A stretch of 64,000 nt of DNA, taken from positions 1 through 64,000 of the forward strand of contig CAYOZN010000007.1 in assembly GCA_964408455.1 (NCBI GenBank), read 5' to 3'. The translations under genes were made by a program, and so were the position numbers. The notes under the pieces are model-generated. The model saw only the letters and a list, made by a program, of their open reading frames with translations. It had not been told where the DNA came from and ran no database searches. Shown here piece after piece: positions 1 to 7,943 of this stretch. The number at the start of each line of letters is the position of its first letter. Within the stretch, counting starts at the first letter, position 1. This stretch comes from CAYOZN01 sp964408455 (GTDB lineage: Bacteria > Planctomycetota > Phycisphaerae > UBA1845 > UTPLA1).

Positions 1-893
1 CAGCCCGGCGGAATGCTGCTGGTGATGAACGTGGAGCCGCCCACCGTCGATCCCTCGCCCAGCATGGTATTACCGCCCAGAATCGTCGCGTTCGCGTAGA
101 TGGTGACGCCATCGCCCACCGTCGGGTGCCGCTTGTAGCCGCGGATCATGCTGCCGCGCTCGTCCTTCAGGAACGACAGGGCGCCGAGCGTCACGCTCTG
201 ATAGACCTTCACGTTGTCGCCGATGTCGGTCGTCTCGCCGATGACGACGCCGGTGCCGTGATCGATGAAAAAGCTGCGCCCGATTCGCGCGCCGGGATTG
301 ATGTCGATGCCCGTCCGCATGTGCGCCCACTCCGCCATGGTCCGCGGGATGATCGGCACATCCATCTTGTACAGCTCGTGCGCGTAGCGATACACCGTGA
401 TCGCGATGACGCCGGGATAGGAAAAGATCACCTCGTCGACGTTGGCCGACGCCGGATCGCCCTCGTGGGCCGCGCGCACGTCGAGTGCCAGCTTGCCGCG
501 CACATCGGGAATACGCTCCAGAAATCGGCTGGTCAGCTCCCGCGCCCGCGCGTCGAACGGCGCCGCCTGGTCCGTCGGCCCGTTGGGATCGTAGTTGCCG
601 GTCACCTCGTTCTGGTGGCACAGCGAGAGGAATACCTGGAGATACAGCATCTGCGCAAGCCGCGGCAGCATCTCGCCGACGTGAAAATGCACATTCTGTT
701 GAGAGAGGTTCTGCCGGCCGAAGTATCCCGGGAATGACACCTCGAACAGCATGTCGATCACGCGGGCGATCTCGTCGCGGCTGGGCATGTAGCCGCGGCC
801 GATGTGGCACGTCTGCGGATCCTGTCGATAGCTGGCCACGATGCGGTCGGTCAGATCGCTTAGCCGGGCGTCGATGTCGAATTCGCCAATCAT
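1..893 (-). CDS. epsC: Serine O-acetyltransferase, EpsC/CysE type (3' end cut by window edge)
   Basis: Transfers the acetyl group of acetyl-CoA to L-serine, the first step of cytosolic cysteine synthesis. About 297 residues are present with no stop before the window edge, so the C-terminus is missing. Residues 1-180 form the long helical N-terminal part of the EpsC branch. From residue 194 a left-handed beta-helix begins with TGIDINPGARIG and the catalytic FFIDHGTGVVIGET block (to about 221), followed by hexapeptide repeats (VGDGVTIYANATILGG). The ATG at 893 gives the natural N-terminus MIGEFDID. The gene is divergent from purA, and a TATAAT on the minus strand at 1033-1028 could be its -10 box. 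The family assignment is firm; the symbol (epsC or cysE) is a naming choice. Confidence 0.88.
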   Translation of the reverse strand, partial: MIGEFDIDARLSDLTDRIVASYRQDPQTCHIGRGYMPSRDEIARVIDMLFEVSFPGYFGRQNLSQQNVHFHVGEMLPRLAQMLYLQVFLSLCHQNEVTGNYDPNGPTDQAAPFDARARELTSRFLERIPDVRGKLALDVRAAHEGDPASANVDEVIFSYPGVIAITVYRYAHELYKMDVPIIPRTMAEWAHMRTGIDINPGARIGRSFFIDHGTGVVIGETTDIGDNVKVYQSVTLGALSFLKDERGSMIRGYKRHPTVGDGVTIYANATILGGNTMLGEGSTVGGSTFITSSIPPG

Positions 894-1027
894 GATGTCT
901 CAGCTCCAGACGCGGCGAGTTGGCGCCTGCGCCTTCCAGAAGGAGGAGTTCGAGGGCTGGGCCCTGCAATCAGCAGCCCGCGCGGCGTCAGCGTCTGCCG
1001 GTGTTCTCGGCATTCGTTGCCGTGCCG

Positions 1028-1033
1028 ATTATA
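1028..1033 (-). promoter_or_regulatory. Possible -10 box upstream of serine acetyltransferase
   Basis: A perfect TATAAT reads on the minus strand in the 257-base divergent spacer between the acetyltransferase and purA. It stands out in GC-rich DNA. No convincing -35 hexamer lies 16-18 bases upstream, and the leader would be about 130 bases long. Confidence 0.3.
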
Positions 1034-1150
1034 CGAGCTTCGCCTCTTTGCGGGCACGCGGCCGCGCCCTTACCATGGTTATCGCTCCGCCGAGCGTTCG
1101 CGGAGAGCCCGAAAAACCGTAGCCGCCAAGCTTCGACTCCATATCGCGCC

Positions 1151-2452
1151 ATGGACTTTGCATCACTCGGAAACACCAGCGTCACCGGTCTGCAATGGGG
1201 CGATGAGGGCAAGGGCAAGATCGTCGACCTGCTGACCGAGCACTTCGACATCGTGGTGCGCCACGCCGGCGGCGCCAACGCGGGACACACCGTCCGCATC
1301 GGCGACGAAAAGTTTGCCCTCCACCTCTTGCCCAGCGGCATCCTCCGCCCCGGCGTGCTGAACATCGTCGGCCCCGGCGTCGTCGTCGATCTGGAGATCC
1401 TGTGCAAAGAGTGTGACGCCCTGAGGGCACGCGGCGTTGCCGTGGGAACAAACCTGCGCATTTCCAGCCGCGCCCATCTGGTCATGCCCTATCACAAGCT
1501 CCAGGACCGGCTGGAGGAGGAACGGCTGGGAGCCGATCGGCGGATCGGCACGACGGCCAAGGGCATCGGTCCCTGCAATGCCGACAAGATGCTGCGCACC
1601 AGCGCCTTTCGCGTGGCCGATCTCTTCCGGCCCGCCGAGTTCCGCGAGCGGCTCGCCCGCGTGGTGGACGATCGCAACCGCACCTTCCAGGCCCTGTATG
1701 GCACGACCGAGACGCTCGACGCCGCCGTCATCGCCGCCGATGCCCTCGCCCTGGCCGATCGCGTCGCGCCCCACGTCGCCGACACCACGCACCTCGTGCA
1801 CGATGCCCTGGCGGCAGGCCGGCGAATCCTGTTCGAAGGCGCCCAGGGCAGCCTCCTCGATCTGAATCACGGCACATTCCCGTTCGTGACCAGTGCCACC
1901 TGCGTGTCAGGCGGCGTCGCCGGCTCCGTCGGCATCCCGCCGGCCGCCATCAGGAGCCACGTCGGCGTCGTCAAGGCCTATGCGACGCGCGTCGGCAGCG
2001 GCCCCTTCCCGACCGAATTGCGCGACGCCGTCGGCGATCGCATTCGCGAGCGGGGCCACGAATATGGCACCACCACCGGCCGACCGCGCCGCTGCGGCTG
2101 GTTCGACGCCGTCTCGGCCCGCTACAGCGTCGCCATCTCCGGCATCACCGAACTCGCCGTCATGCACCTGGATACCCTCGGCACCTTTCCCGAAGTGAAA
2201 ATCTGCACCGGCTATCGCCATGCCGGCGAAGCGCTGGCCGTGTTTCCGCCCGACGCCCACGTGCTCGAAAAAGTCGAACCTGTTTTCGAAACGCTGCCCG
2301 GCTGGCACGAGGATTTGGCGGGAGTCACGTCGTTTTCCGGCCTGCCCGCCAACGCCCGCCGCTACATCGAGCGGCTCGAGGCCCTGCTCAAGGCCCCCAT
2401 CACCCTCATCAGCATCGGCGCCGAGCGATCGGCCACCATCCACCGGCCCTGA
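1151..2452 (+). CDS. purA: Adenylosuccinate synthetase
   Basis: Joins IMP and aspartate with GTP hydrolysis to give adenylosuccinate, the first committed step from IMP to AMP. The product has 433 residues, normal for the family. The phosphate loop GLQWGDEGKGKIVD is at residues 13-26 and the catalytic HAGGANAGHTV follows at about 38-48. FEGAQGSLLDLNHGTFPFVT and GTTTGRPRRCGWFD are also present. The frame is open back to 920, but the ATG at 1151 (MDFASLGN) puts the conserved core at the expected distance from the N-terminus. It is a single gene with no other purine genes nearby. Confidence 0.95.
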   Translation: MDFASLGNTSVTGLQWGDEGKGKIVDLLTEHFDIVVRHAGGANAGHTVRIGDEKFALHLLPSGILRPGVLNIVGPGVVVDLEILCKECDALRARGVAVGTNLRISSRAHLVMPYHKLQDRLEEERLGADRRIGTTAKGIGPCNADKMLRTSAFRVADLFRPAEFRERLARVVDDRNRTFQALYGTTETLDAAVIAADALALADRVAPHVADTTHLVHDALAAGRRILFEGAQGSLLDLNHGTFPFVTSATCVSGGVAGSVGIPPAAIRSHVGVVKAYATRVGSGPFPTELRDAVGDRIRERGHEYGTTTGRPRRCGWFDAVSARYSVAISGITELAVMHLDTLGTFPEVKICTGYRHAGEALAVFPPDAHVLEKVEPVFETLPGWHEDLAGVTSFSGLPANARRYIERLEALLKAPITLISIGAERSATIHRP

Positions 2453-2478
2453 ACTCGAAGTGCTTCGGCGGCCCAATC

Positions 2479-2580
2479 GCGCGCATCACGGAGCCCCCTG
2501 CTGTGCACGGGGTCCCAAGAAACCCTCCCCACCACCTTGCACCATCAATCCCGAACAGTCAGCCGCGTGCTCTCGGTGCT
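2479..2580 (+). repeat. Direct repeat copy 1 (unit 102 bases, period 135)
   Basis: Begins GCGCGCATCACGG and ends CTCTCGGTGCT. It is nearly identical to 2614-2715, with one visible difference in the hairpin (CCCCCTGC instead of CCCCGTGC). It starts 26 bases after the purA stop. No gene is supported in it. Confidence 0.9.
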
Positions 2581-2613
2581 CCGTTAACCCAACGAAGTTC
2601 TTCGTCAGCTCAA

Positions 2614-2715
2614 GCGCGCATCACGGAGCCCCGTGCTGTGCACGGGGTCCCAAGAAACCCTCCCCACCACCTTGCACCATCAATCCCGAACAGTCAGCCG
2701 CGTGCTCTCGGTGCT
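2614..2715 (+). repeat. Direct repeat copy 2, running into the scaffold gap
   Basis: Second copy of the 102-base unit, 135 bases after the first. Its start contains a perfect hairpin, CCCCGTGC (2629-2636), TGT, GCACGGGG (2640-2647). The 33 bases between the copies (2581-2613) would belong to the full 135-base tandem unit. The copy ends exactly where the N run begins, as expected when an assembler cannot resolve a longer tandem array. Confidence 0.9.
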
Positions 2716-2815
2716 NNNNNNNNNNNNNNNNNNNNNNNNNNNNNNNNNNNNNNNNNNNNNNNNNNNNNNNNNNNNNNNNNNNNNNNNNNNNNNNNNNNNN
2801 NNNNNNNNNNNNNNN
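2716..2815. other. Scaffold gap of 100 N
   Basis: Exactly 100 N, the conventional size for a gap of unknown length. It lies between repeat copies, so the true array could be longer or shorter. Reading frames crossing it are meaningless. Confidence 0.98.
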
Positions 2816-2869
2816 AGAAACCCTCCCCACCACCATGCACCATCAATCCCGAACAGTCAGCCGCGTGCC
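2816..2869 (+). repeat. Partial third copy of the direct repeat
   Basis: Matches the second half of the unit, from AGAAACCCTCCCCACCACC to GTCAGCCGCGTGC, with one T-to-A change (ACCATGCACC for ACCTTGCACC). It begins directly after the gap and ends before the birA stop codon. The 2453-2887 stretch as a whole holds only this array and the gap. Confidence 0.88.
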
Positions 2870-2887
2870 ATGCAAAACGCGCGCAAC

Positions 2888-3700
2888 TCACCGCAGCGCC
2901 TGCACGCGAGACGTCGTCGCCGGATCAAAAATCCGCCGCCCGCCGGCATCCAGTTGCAGCACCAGCCCGTCCTTCGGATGCACGTCCACGATCCGGCCGC
3001 GGTATGTCGCACCGTCGTGTACCAGCGCAACGTGTCGCCCCAGATCGTCGCTGCGGGCCAGCCACTTCGCCGATATCTCGCCCTCCCCCTCGTGTACGCA
3101 CTCGTCCAGTGCCGCAAGCACGGCCCTGGCCACCGCCGTACGGCTGATCGCCTGACGCGATTCCAACTCCAGTGACGTCGCCGTCCCCGCGATATCCGGC
3201 GGAAAGTGCCCCCGCTGCTGGAGACAGTTGATGCCGACACCCAGGGCCAGCGCCGACGGTCCCGACCCGCTCCACGCGGCCTCCACCAGGATCCCCGCCA
3301 GCTTGCGTTCGCCTGCGTACACGTCGTTCGGCCAGCGGATCATCGGGCACACGTCCGTCGCAGCCTCGATGCCGCGAACGACGGCCACCGCCCCCAGCGC
3401 CATCCAGTATGCCGGCAGCGTGGCACGGCCGCCTTCGAACAGAAGTACGCTGAACGTCAGGCCGGCGCCCGCCGGGCAATGCCATTGCCGGCCGAGCCGG
3501 CCTCGCCCCTGCGTCTGCCGCTCTGCAAAGACCGCCGCGCCGTCGGCATCCAGTCCCGTCTCGCGGGCCAGCACGTTCAGGGCGTAGGAGTTGGTGCTGT
3601 CGACCACCGGCAGAATGACGATCTGCCGTCCCACTCGGCGGCTGACCAGCCCCTCGGCGATGGCGTCGCCGCGCAATGCGTGTTCTTCCGCCGGCGTCAT
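2888..3700 (-). CDS. birA: Biotin--[acetyl-CoA-carboxylase] ligase, no DNA-binding domain
   Basis: Activates biotin with ATP and attaches it to biotin carboxyl carrier protein. The 270-residue product contains only the ligase core: STN at 35-37, the adenylate-binding loop GRGRLGR at 65-71, WPNDV at 123-127 and KLAGILVE at 133-140, then a C-terminal SH3-like cap. There is no N-terminal winged helix, so it should not act as a biotin-operon repressor like the E. coli protein. Its ATG overlaps the nadC stop as ATGA (3697-3700), so it is translationally coupled as the second gene of a nadC-birA pair. Confidence 0.93.
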   Translation of the reverse strand: MTPAEEHALRGDAIAEGLVSRRVGRQIVILPVVDSTNSYALNVLARETGLDADGAAVFAERQTQGRGRLGRQWHCPAGAGLTFSVLLFEGGRATLPAYWMALGAVAVVRGIEAATDVCPMIRWPNDVYAGERKLAGILVEAAWSGSGPSALALGVGINCLQQRGHFPPDIAGTATSLELESRQAISRTAVARAVLAALDECVHEGEGEISAKWLARSDDLGRHVALVHDGATYRGRIVDVHPKDGLVLQLDAGGRRIFDPATTSRVQALR

Positions 3701-4596
3701 TCTGCATCCAGCCCCAGATCGAGAATCGGAGCCGAGTGGGTAATCGCCCCCACGGCGAGGCGCTCAACGCCTGTCTCGGCCAGCGAGCGAACCGCGTCGA
3801 GCGTGATGCGGCCGCTCGCCTCCAGCTCTATCTTACCGCGCAGCCCCGCCGCGTTGCGTCGCCGGACCGCCTCCGCCACATCCCGCTGGGAAAAATTGTC
3901 CAGCAGGATCACGTCAATGCCCACCACCTTCAGCAGTTCATCGAACTGTTCCAGATCGTCGCATTCCACCTCCACAAATGCAGGCTTCCACGGCAGCGAC
4001 GGAATCCGGTTGAGCATCTCGAAGACCGAATGAGCCAGCCGCCCCGCCGGCACGCCCGCCAGGTGGTTGTCCTTGATGAGCACGGCGTCGTACAGCCCCA
4101 GGCGATGGTTGTGGCCGCCCCCGCAGCGCACGGCATACTTCTCAAGCTGTCGCCAGCCGGGCGTCGTCTTGCGCGTGTCGTAGATCTTCGCATGCGTCCC
4201 CGCCACCGCCGCCACGAAGCGGCTGGTCATCGTCGCCACCCCCGATAGCCGTTGCAGGAAGTTAAGAATCGTCCGCTCGGCTGTCAGCATCTGGTACGCA
4301 AGCCCGCTGAACCGCGCCACCGGCTCGCCACGTGCGACCGGCTGCCGATCGGCATCGGGCTTCAGCCAGTCGAGCCGCACCTCCGGCGCGATCTCTCGCA
4401 GCAGGATCGGGAGAAGCTCGGCCCCACAGAAGCGCCCCTCGTCGCGCGCCGTCAGCTTCCACGTGCTTCGCTCGTGCACGAGCGTCTGAGGCATCAGGCG
4501 GCTGGTGAGATCGCCGACCGGGCCGATATCCTCGCGGCGGGCAATCTCCAGTAGCGCCACGAGGTTTTCGTGATCAAATGGGCCGGTGTCAGTCAT
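3697..4596 (-). CDS. nadC: Nicotinate-nucleotide pyrophosphorylase (carboxylating), quinolinate phosphoribosyltransferase
   Basis: Converts quinolinate and PRPP to nicotinate mononucleotide in de novo NAD synthesis. The 299 residues match the family length. RKTTPG (142-147), CGGGHNHR (158-165) and KDNH (175-178) are the classic substrate-binding segments, and the C-terminal half carries the alpha/beta barrel with an ELEASG strand. It is the first gene of the nadC-birA pair. nadA and nadB are not in the window. Both cofactor-related genes are transcribed leftward toward the repeat array. Confidence 0.95.
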   Translation of the reverse strand: MTDTGPFDHENLVALLEIARREDIGPVGDLTSRLMPQTLVHERSTWKLTARDEGRFCGAELLPILLREIAPEVRLDWLKPDADRQPVARGEPVARFSGLAYQMLTAERTILNFLQRLSGVATMTSRFVAAVAGTHAKIYDTRKTTPGWRQLEKYAVRCGGGHNHRLGLYDAVLIKDNHLAGVPAGRLAHSVFEMLNRIPSLPWKPAFVEVECDDLEQFDELLKVVGIDVILLDNFSQRDVAEAVRRRNAAGLRGKIELEASGRITLDAVRSLAETGVERLAVGAITHSAPILDLGLDAE

Positions 4597-5007
4597 GACA
4601 ATTGCCTTTCATCTGGATGAGCGCCGCGCCGAATGTCGCGCGCCCCATCGTCACCCCTTTAACCTTAACGCCGCCATCGATCCTGCCATAGAGCCGCCGG
4701 CGAGAACCGCGAAGCGGTGCGAATTAGGTTTCAGTTCGGAAAATCCTGAGTGTCCTGCATGGGAGATCTCACAATACTCCCGCGTGTACTTAAAAAGCGA
4801 CACGGATGTCCGATGTTGAAAACCCGTCGCAATATGGCGCGCGGGTATGACGAAACAGAAATGCGACGCCACGCAGATAACTGTCACCGAAATGACACGC
4901 TGCCGGACGGACTCACGCCTATAATGCCCACGGAAAACGTACCTGCGGGGCCTCGCCACACAGCCGTTCGAAAAACGGCTGTCATGACAAACGAGTGGTG
5001 ATGCACT
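4597..5007. other. Divergent intergenic region between nadC and the PAS-Fis regulator
   Basis: The 411 bases hold no convincing gene; short frames such as 4586-4819 and 4750-5001 look random. Visible signals are a TATAAT at 4920-4925 (no good -35) and a perfect hairpin AGCCGTT (4962-4968), CGAAA, AACGGCT (4974-4980), 27 bases before the regulator start. The hairpin could be a regulatory element in the regulator's leader. The GC content is somewhat lower than in the neighbouring genes. Confidence 0.5.
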
Positions 5008-5706
5008 ATGTCAGCTGATTCTGAATTCGGAGATACATCCCTTGAACTGCTGATCAGTCAGCCGCAGATGCCGGTTCGCTTTATGCAGGACGGCGTCTGT
5101 ATCATCAACAGCGACCGGCGCTTTGTCTGGGTCAATGAGGCCTTCGAGCGCCTCCTCGGCAGCTCCACCGATCGCATTGTCGGCACCGATTGCTGCTGCG
5201 ACGACATCGTCGAGTGCCGCGATGAATACGAGCGGCCGCTCAACGGCTTTCTCTGCCCCGTCCAGCCGATCCTGAACGGGGAACAGCCATCGGTCCGCCA
5301 GCGCATGCAGATCCGCCGCCCCGACGGATCGCGACTCTGGATCGAGACGATATACTCGCGCATGGCCCTCAACGGCCAGGGCGACTACGTCGTTGGCGTC
5401 GCGCGCGATGTCACCGAGAGCGTCGAACGCGAACACGACATGGTGCGCGTCGTCGATGAATTGCGGCGCCAGGGCCCGCAGCACGGCGGCATTCCCGCCT
5501 CGGGCGCCCGCACCGCGCCCCAGCCGCCCGACACCAACATGAAGCTCGATGAGAGCTTGGCCCGCATGGAGCGCGATGTTATCCTCCGCGCGTTGGAATC
5601 CGCCGGCTGGCACCGCAATAAGGCGGCACGCCTCATGGGCATCTCCCGCAGCCGGCTTTACCGACGCATGGAGGCGCTCGGAATTGACCCGAACGTACGG
5701 CCTTGA
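5008..5706 (+). CDS. PAS-domain regulator with C-terminal Fis-type helix-turn-helix
   Basis: A 232-residue cytoplasmic protein. Residues about 20-140 form a PAS sensor domain (VCIINSDRRFVWVNEAFERLLG, then the PDGSRLWIE and VVGVARDVTE strands). A flexible proline-rich linker (155-175) leads to a Fis-type HTH at 189-226 (LESAGWHRNKAARLMGISRS). No sigma-54-interacting AAA+ domain lies between them, although this sensor/HTH pairing usually flanks one. Cysteines at 62, 63, 64, 70 and 83 cluster in the PAS domain and could bind a metal or Fe-S centre or sense redox; this is inference. The stop overlaps the next start (TTGA), coupling it to the DNA methyltransferase. Confidence 0.8.
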   Translation: MSADSEFGDTSLELLISQPQMPVRFMQDGVCIINSDRRFVWVNEAFERLLGSSTDRIVGTDCCCDDIVECRDEYERPLNGFLCPVQPILNGEQPSVRQRMQIRRPDGSRLWIETIYSRMALNGQGDYVVGVARDVTESVEREHDMVRVVDELRRQGPQHGGIPASGARTAPQPPDTNMKLDESLARMERDVILRALESAGWHRNKAARLMGISRSRLYRRMEALGIDPNVRP

Positions 5707-6572
5707 GTGACTCCCCGGTCCCTGCCCCCGCCGCCGCGACTCCCTCAACCTCCAGCGCGCCGTGCCGCGTTTGTTGCGGCGACAATTTGCCGTTCATGCA
5801 GTCGCTGCCCGATGCCTCGTGCGACCTGATCTATCTCGATCCCCCGTTCCTCACGCAGCGGACGCGCGGCTCGCGACACCACGACAACGCCTACGATGAT
5901 CGCTGGCAGGGCGGTCGCGACGAATATCTCGCCTTTCTGCGCGCCCGGCTGTCCGAATGTCGCCGGCTCCTGCCTGAGCACGGGACCATTTACCTGCACG
6001 TGGACTTCCGCGTCTCGCATCTGGTGCGCCTCGAGCTCGACCGCATCTTCGGCGAAGACAACTTCCTCAACGAGATCATCTGGCACTATCGCACCGGCGG
6101 CGTGAGCAGCCGCTGGTTCGCCCGCAAGCACGACACCATTCTCGCTTACGCACGCCGCCTCGGCCGGCACGTGTTCAATCCCATTCGTGAGGGCGAGTTC
6201 CGCACCGACGGCCTGCTGTTCGACGAAAGTGGCAGGCCCTACAAGAAGACGCGCCGCGGCCCGGTCTATTTTGATCCGCGCGGTCCGGTCCTGTCGGATG
6301 TGTGGGATCTGCCGTTTCTGTCCACCGTTTCGCTGGAGCGCGCCGACTGGCCGACGCAGAAGCCGCTGAAACTGCTCGAGCGCATCATCCAGGCGAGCAG
6401 CAATCCAGGCATGCGCGTGGCCGATTTCTTCTGCGGCAGCGGCACGACCCTCGTCGCCGCGCGGCGGCTCGGTCGAGAGGCCGTCGGCTGCGATATCGCC
6501 GGGCAGGCGGTCGACATTACCCGGGCACGACTGGCGACAATCCCCGCGGCGCTGCCCGGATGCAATGGTTAA
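5703..6572 (+). CDS. Site-specific DNA methyltransferase (N6-adenine/N4-cytosine, beta-class order), orphan
   Basis: Methylates an exocyclic amino group in DNA using S-adenosylmethionine. In the 289 residues the catalytic DPPF (46-49, motif IV) precedes the AdoMet-binding FCGSGTT (243-249, motif I), which is the beta-class arrangement. PTQKPLKLLERII before motif I is typical. The target-recognition region lies between them (about 100-200). The start is the TTG at 5703, overlapping the regulator stop as TTGA. No restriction endonuclease gene lies on either side, so it is probably a solitary epigenetic methylase. Recognition sequence unknown. Confidence 0.88.
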   Translation: MSDSPVPAPAAATPSTSSAPCRVCCGDNLPFMQSLPDASCDLIYLDPPFLTQRTRGSRHHDNAYDDRWQGGRDEYLAFLRARLSECRRLLPEHGTIYLHVDFRVSHLVRLELDRIFGEDNFLNEIIWHYRTGGVSSRWFARKHDTILAYARRLGRHVFNPIREGEFRTDGLLFDESGRPYKKTRRGPVYFDPRGPVLSDVWDLPFLSTVSLERADWPTQKPLKLLERIIQASSNPGMRVADFFCGSGTTLVAARRLGREAVGCDIAGQAVDITRARLATIPAALPGCNG

Positions 6573-6639
6573 GAGCCCATCTCGATCGCAGTGTGGCGCC
6601 GGCCATCAGCCGGTGCGGCTCGGGTTATTGAGATTGGCC

Positions 6640-7782
6640 TTACGTGTGACTGTCGGAGCGGACGACCTTCAGCCGCGGGGCGGCCGCCGGCGGTGCGGGC
6701 CGTGGCTTTTTCTGAAGTGCCGGGCGGGCGTCACCAGCGGGTCCCTCCGGCAGCGACCGGCGGGCCGCGGGGGTTGGCAGCCCATCCGAAGGCTGGCCCA
6801 GCAGCCGGGCGTTGTTCAGCAGCTTGGGAATGAAATAGTCGCCGGGCAGCATCTGGTGGGCACGCGCCAGGGCCGGATAGGCGGCCGCCGGCCCGTCGGA
6901 ATAGTAAAGGACGTAACCCAGTAGTGTCACCGCAGCGGCATCGTCCGGCCGCGCCGCGACGTAGTTCTGAAGACGCCGCAACTGGGCATCGAAATCCTGC
7001 GGGCGCGTGTAGTCGGCCCGGATGTCGTATCCCCCGCCCGCAAGCTGCGGCGCCAGCTCAAACGCCCGGGCAATCAGCTTGATCGCCTCGTCGTAGCGGC
7101 CCACCGCGAAAAGGGCATGCCCGGCATACACGCGCGACTTGGCGTCGCCGTGATTCAGCGCGGCGGCATTCAGCCAGCCGATGGCGGCACGGTCGAAGCG
7201 CCCGGCCTGAAAGTGAACCATCGCCTGGTCCCACGCGGCACGGCTGGCATCCAGCGCCTGTCCCGCCCGCTGCGCGGCAATGTAGTCCATGTATTCGCTG
7301 TCGGCGTCAAAGCGGCCCTGCTCGTATGCATCGCCGTACGAATCGAAACCGCTGTAGCCATAGCCATCGTCGTACACGCCGTAGGCGCCGTGCCAGCCCC
7401 CGCCGCCGCACGGCCTCCCGCAGGAGCGGCCCCCAATCGCGCGGCAGTTTCGCGCGTGTTGAAACCCGCGCGAAAACCGCCCGGGGCTGTATCGCGAATA
7501 ATCGGGAATCCGACGGAACCGCGGGCTCCACCAGTCCGGGCGATACTTGTCGGGGGCAATGCGGTAGGTTCCATCGGGCATGCGGAGCATGCGCTGGGCA
7601 TTCTCTCCGGCCGCCCCGGCAGGATTGCGGGCAGCCTCGTTCTGCGCACGACGCCGCGCCTCGTCGGTCGCATCCGTCCGCGGTCGCGACCGGTCGACCT
7701 CCCGTCCCAGCCGGGATGTGTTCTGTGCCATGGCGGGAATGGCAAGCGATAGCAGGAGTACGGTGGGTATCCAGCGCAACAT
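6640..7782 (-). CDS. Exported TPR-containing protein of unknown function
   Basis: 380 residues with a clear signal peptide (MLRWIPTVLLLSLAIPAMAQ). The middle (about 100-170) is rich in Arg, Tyr and Gly. Tetratricopeptide-like helices follow at about 185-330 (AMVHFQAGRFDRAAIGWLNAA, HALFAVGRYDEAIKLIARAF), and the C-terminal tail is Pro/Arg/Lys-rich. The frame is open to 8376, but that extension lies antisense to tyrS. The ATG at 7782 is preceded by GGGAGG with seven-base spacing and starts the signal peptide. Convergent with the methyltransferase. No enzymatic motif is visible; a periplasmic scaffold is possible. Confidence 0.75.
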   Translation of the reverse strand: MLRWIPTVLLLSLAIPAMAQNTSRLGREVDRSRPRTDATDEARRRAQNEAARNPAGAAGENAQRMLRMPDGTYRIAPDKYRPDWWSPRFRRIPDYSRYSPGRFSRGFQHARNCRAIGGRSCGRPCGGGGWHGAYGVYDDGYGYSGFDSYGDAYEQGRFDADSEYMDYIAAQRAGQALDASRAAWDQAMVHFQAGRFDRAAIGWLNAAALNHGDAKSRVYAGHALFAVGRYDEAIKLIARAFELAPQLAGGGYDIRADYTRPQDFDAQLRRLQNYVAARPDDAAAVTLLGYVLYYSDGPAAAYPALARAHQMLPGDYFIPKLLNNARLLGQPSDGLPTPAARRSLPEGPAGDARPALQKKPRPAPPAAAPRLKVVRSDSHT

Positions 7783-7943
7783 GGCAGACCTCCCGGTTTT
7801 TCGCAGCTCACCGCTGGCGCGACATGACCCCCGCACGATACTCAGCGCGCCTCTTGACCCGATTATATGCCCAGACACCCCCAAACCTCGAATGGTTAGC
7901 ACGTTCCGCTCATGTGCCGCGCCATTATTCTGCGGCTCGCGTC

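Noticed and set aside
70..969. 299-residue open frame on the minus strand across the serine acetyltransferase
   Set aside because: Arg/His/Gly-rich shadow translation of the true gene in another frame; the real product reads in the frame starting at 893.
920..1150. N-terminal extension of purA by 77 residues
   Set aside because: The extension is low-complexity Arg/Ala-rich sequence with no family counterpart; the ATG at 1151 gives the canonical N-terminus.
2479..2869. CRISPR array
   Set aside because: The repeat unit is 102 bases, far too long for a CRISPR repeat; only one 33-base spacer-like interval is visible, and no cas gene is nearby.
4750..5001. 83-residue frame before the PAS regulator
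   Set aside because: No coding character, no ribosome-binding site, and it overlaps the leader hairpin at 4962-4980.
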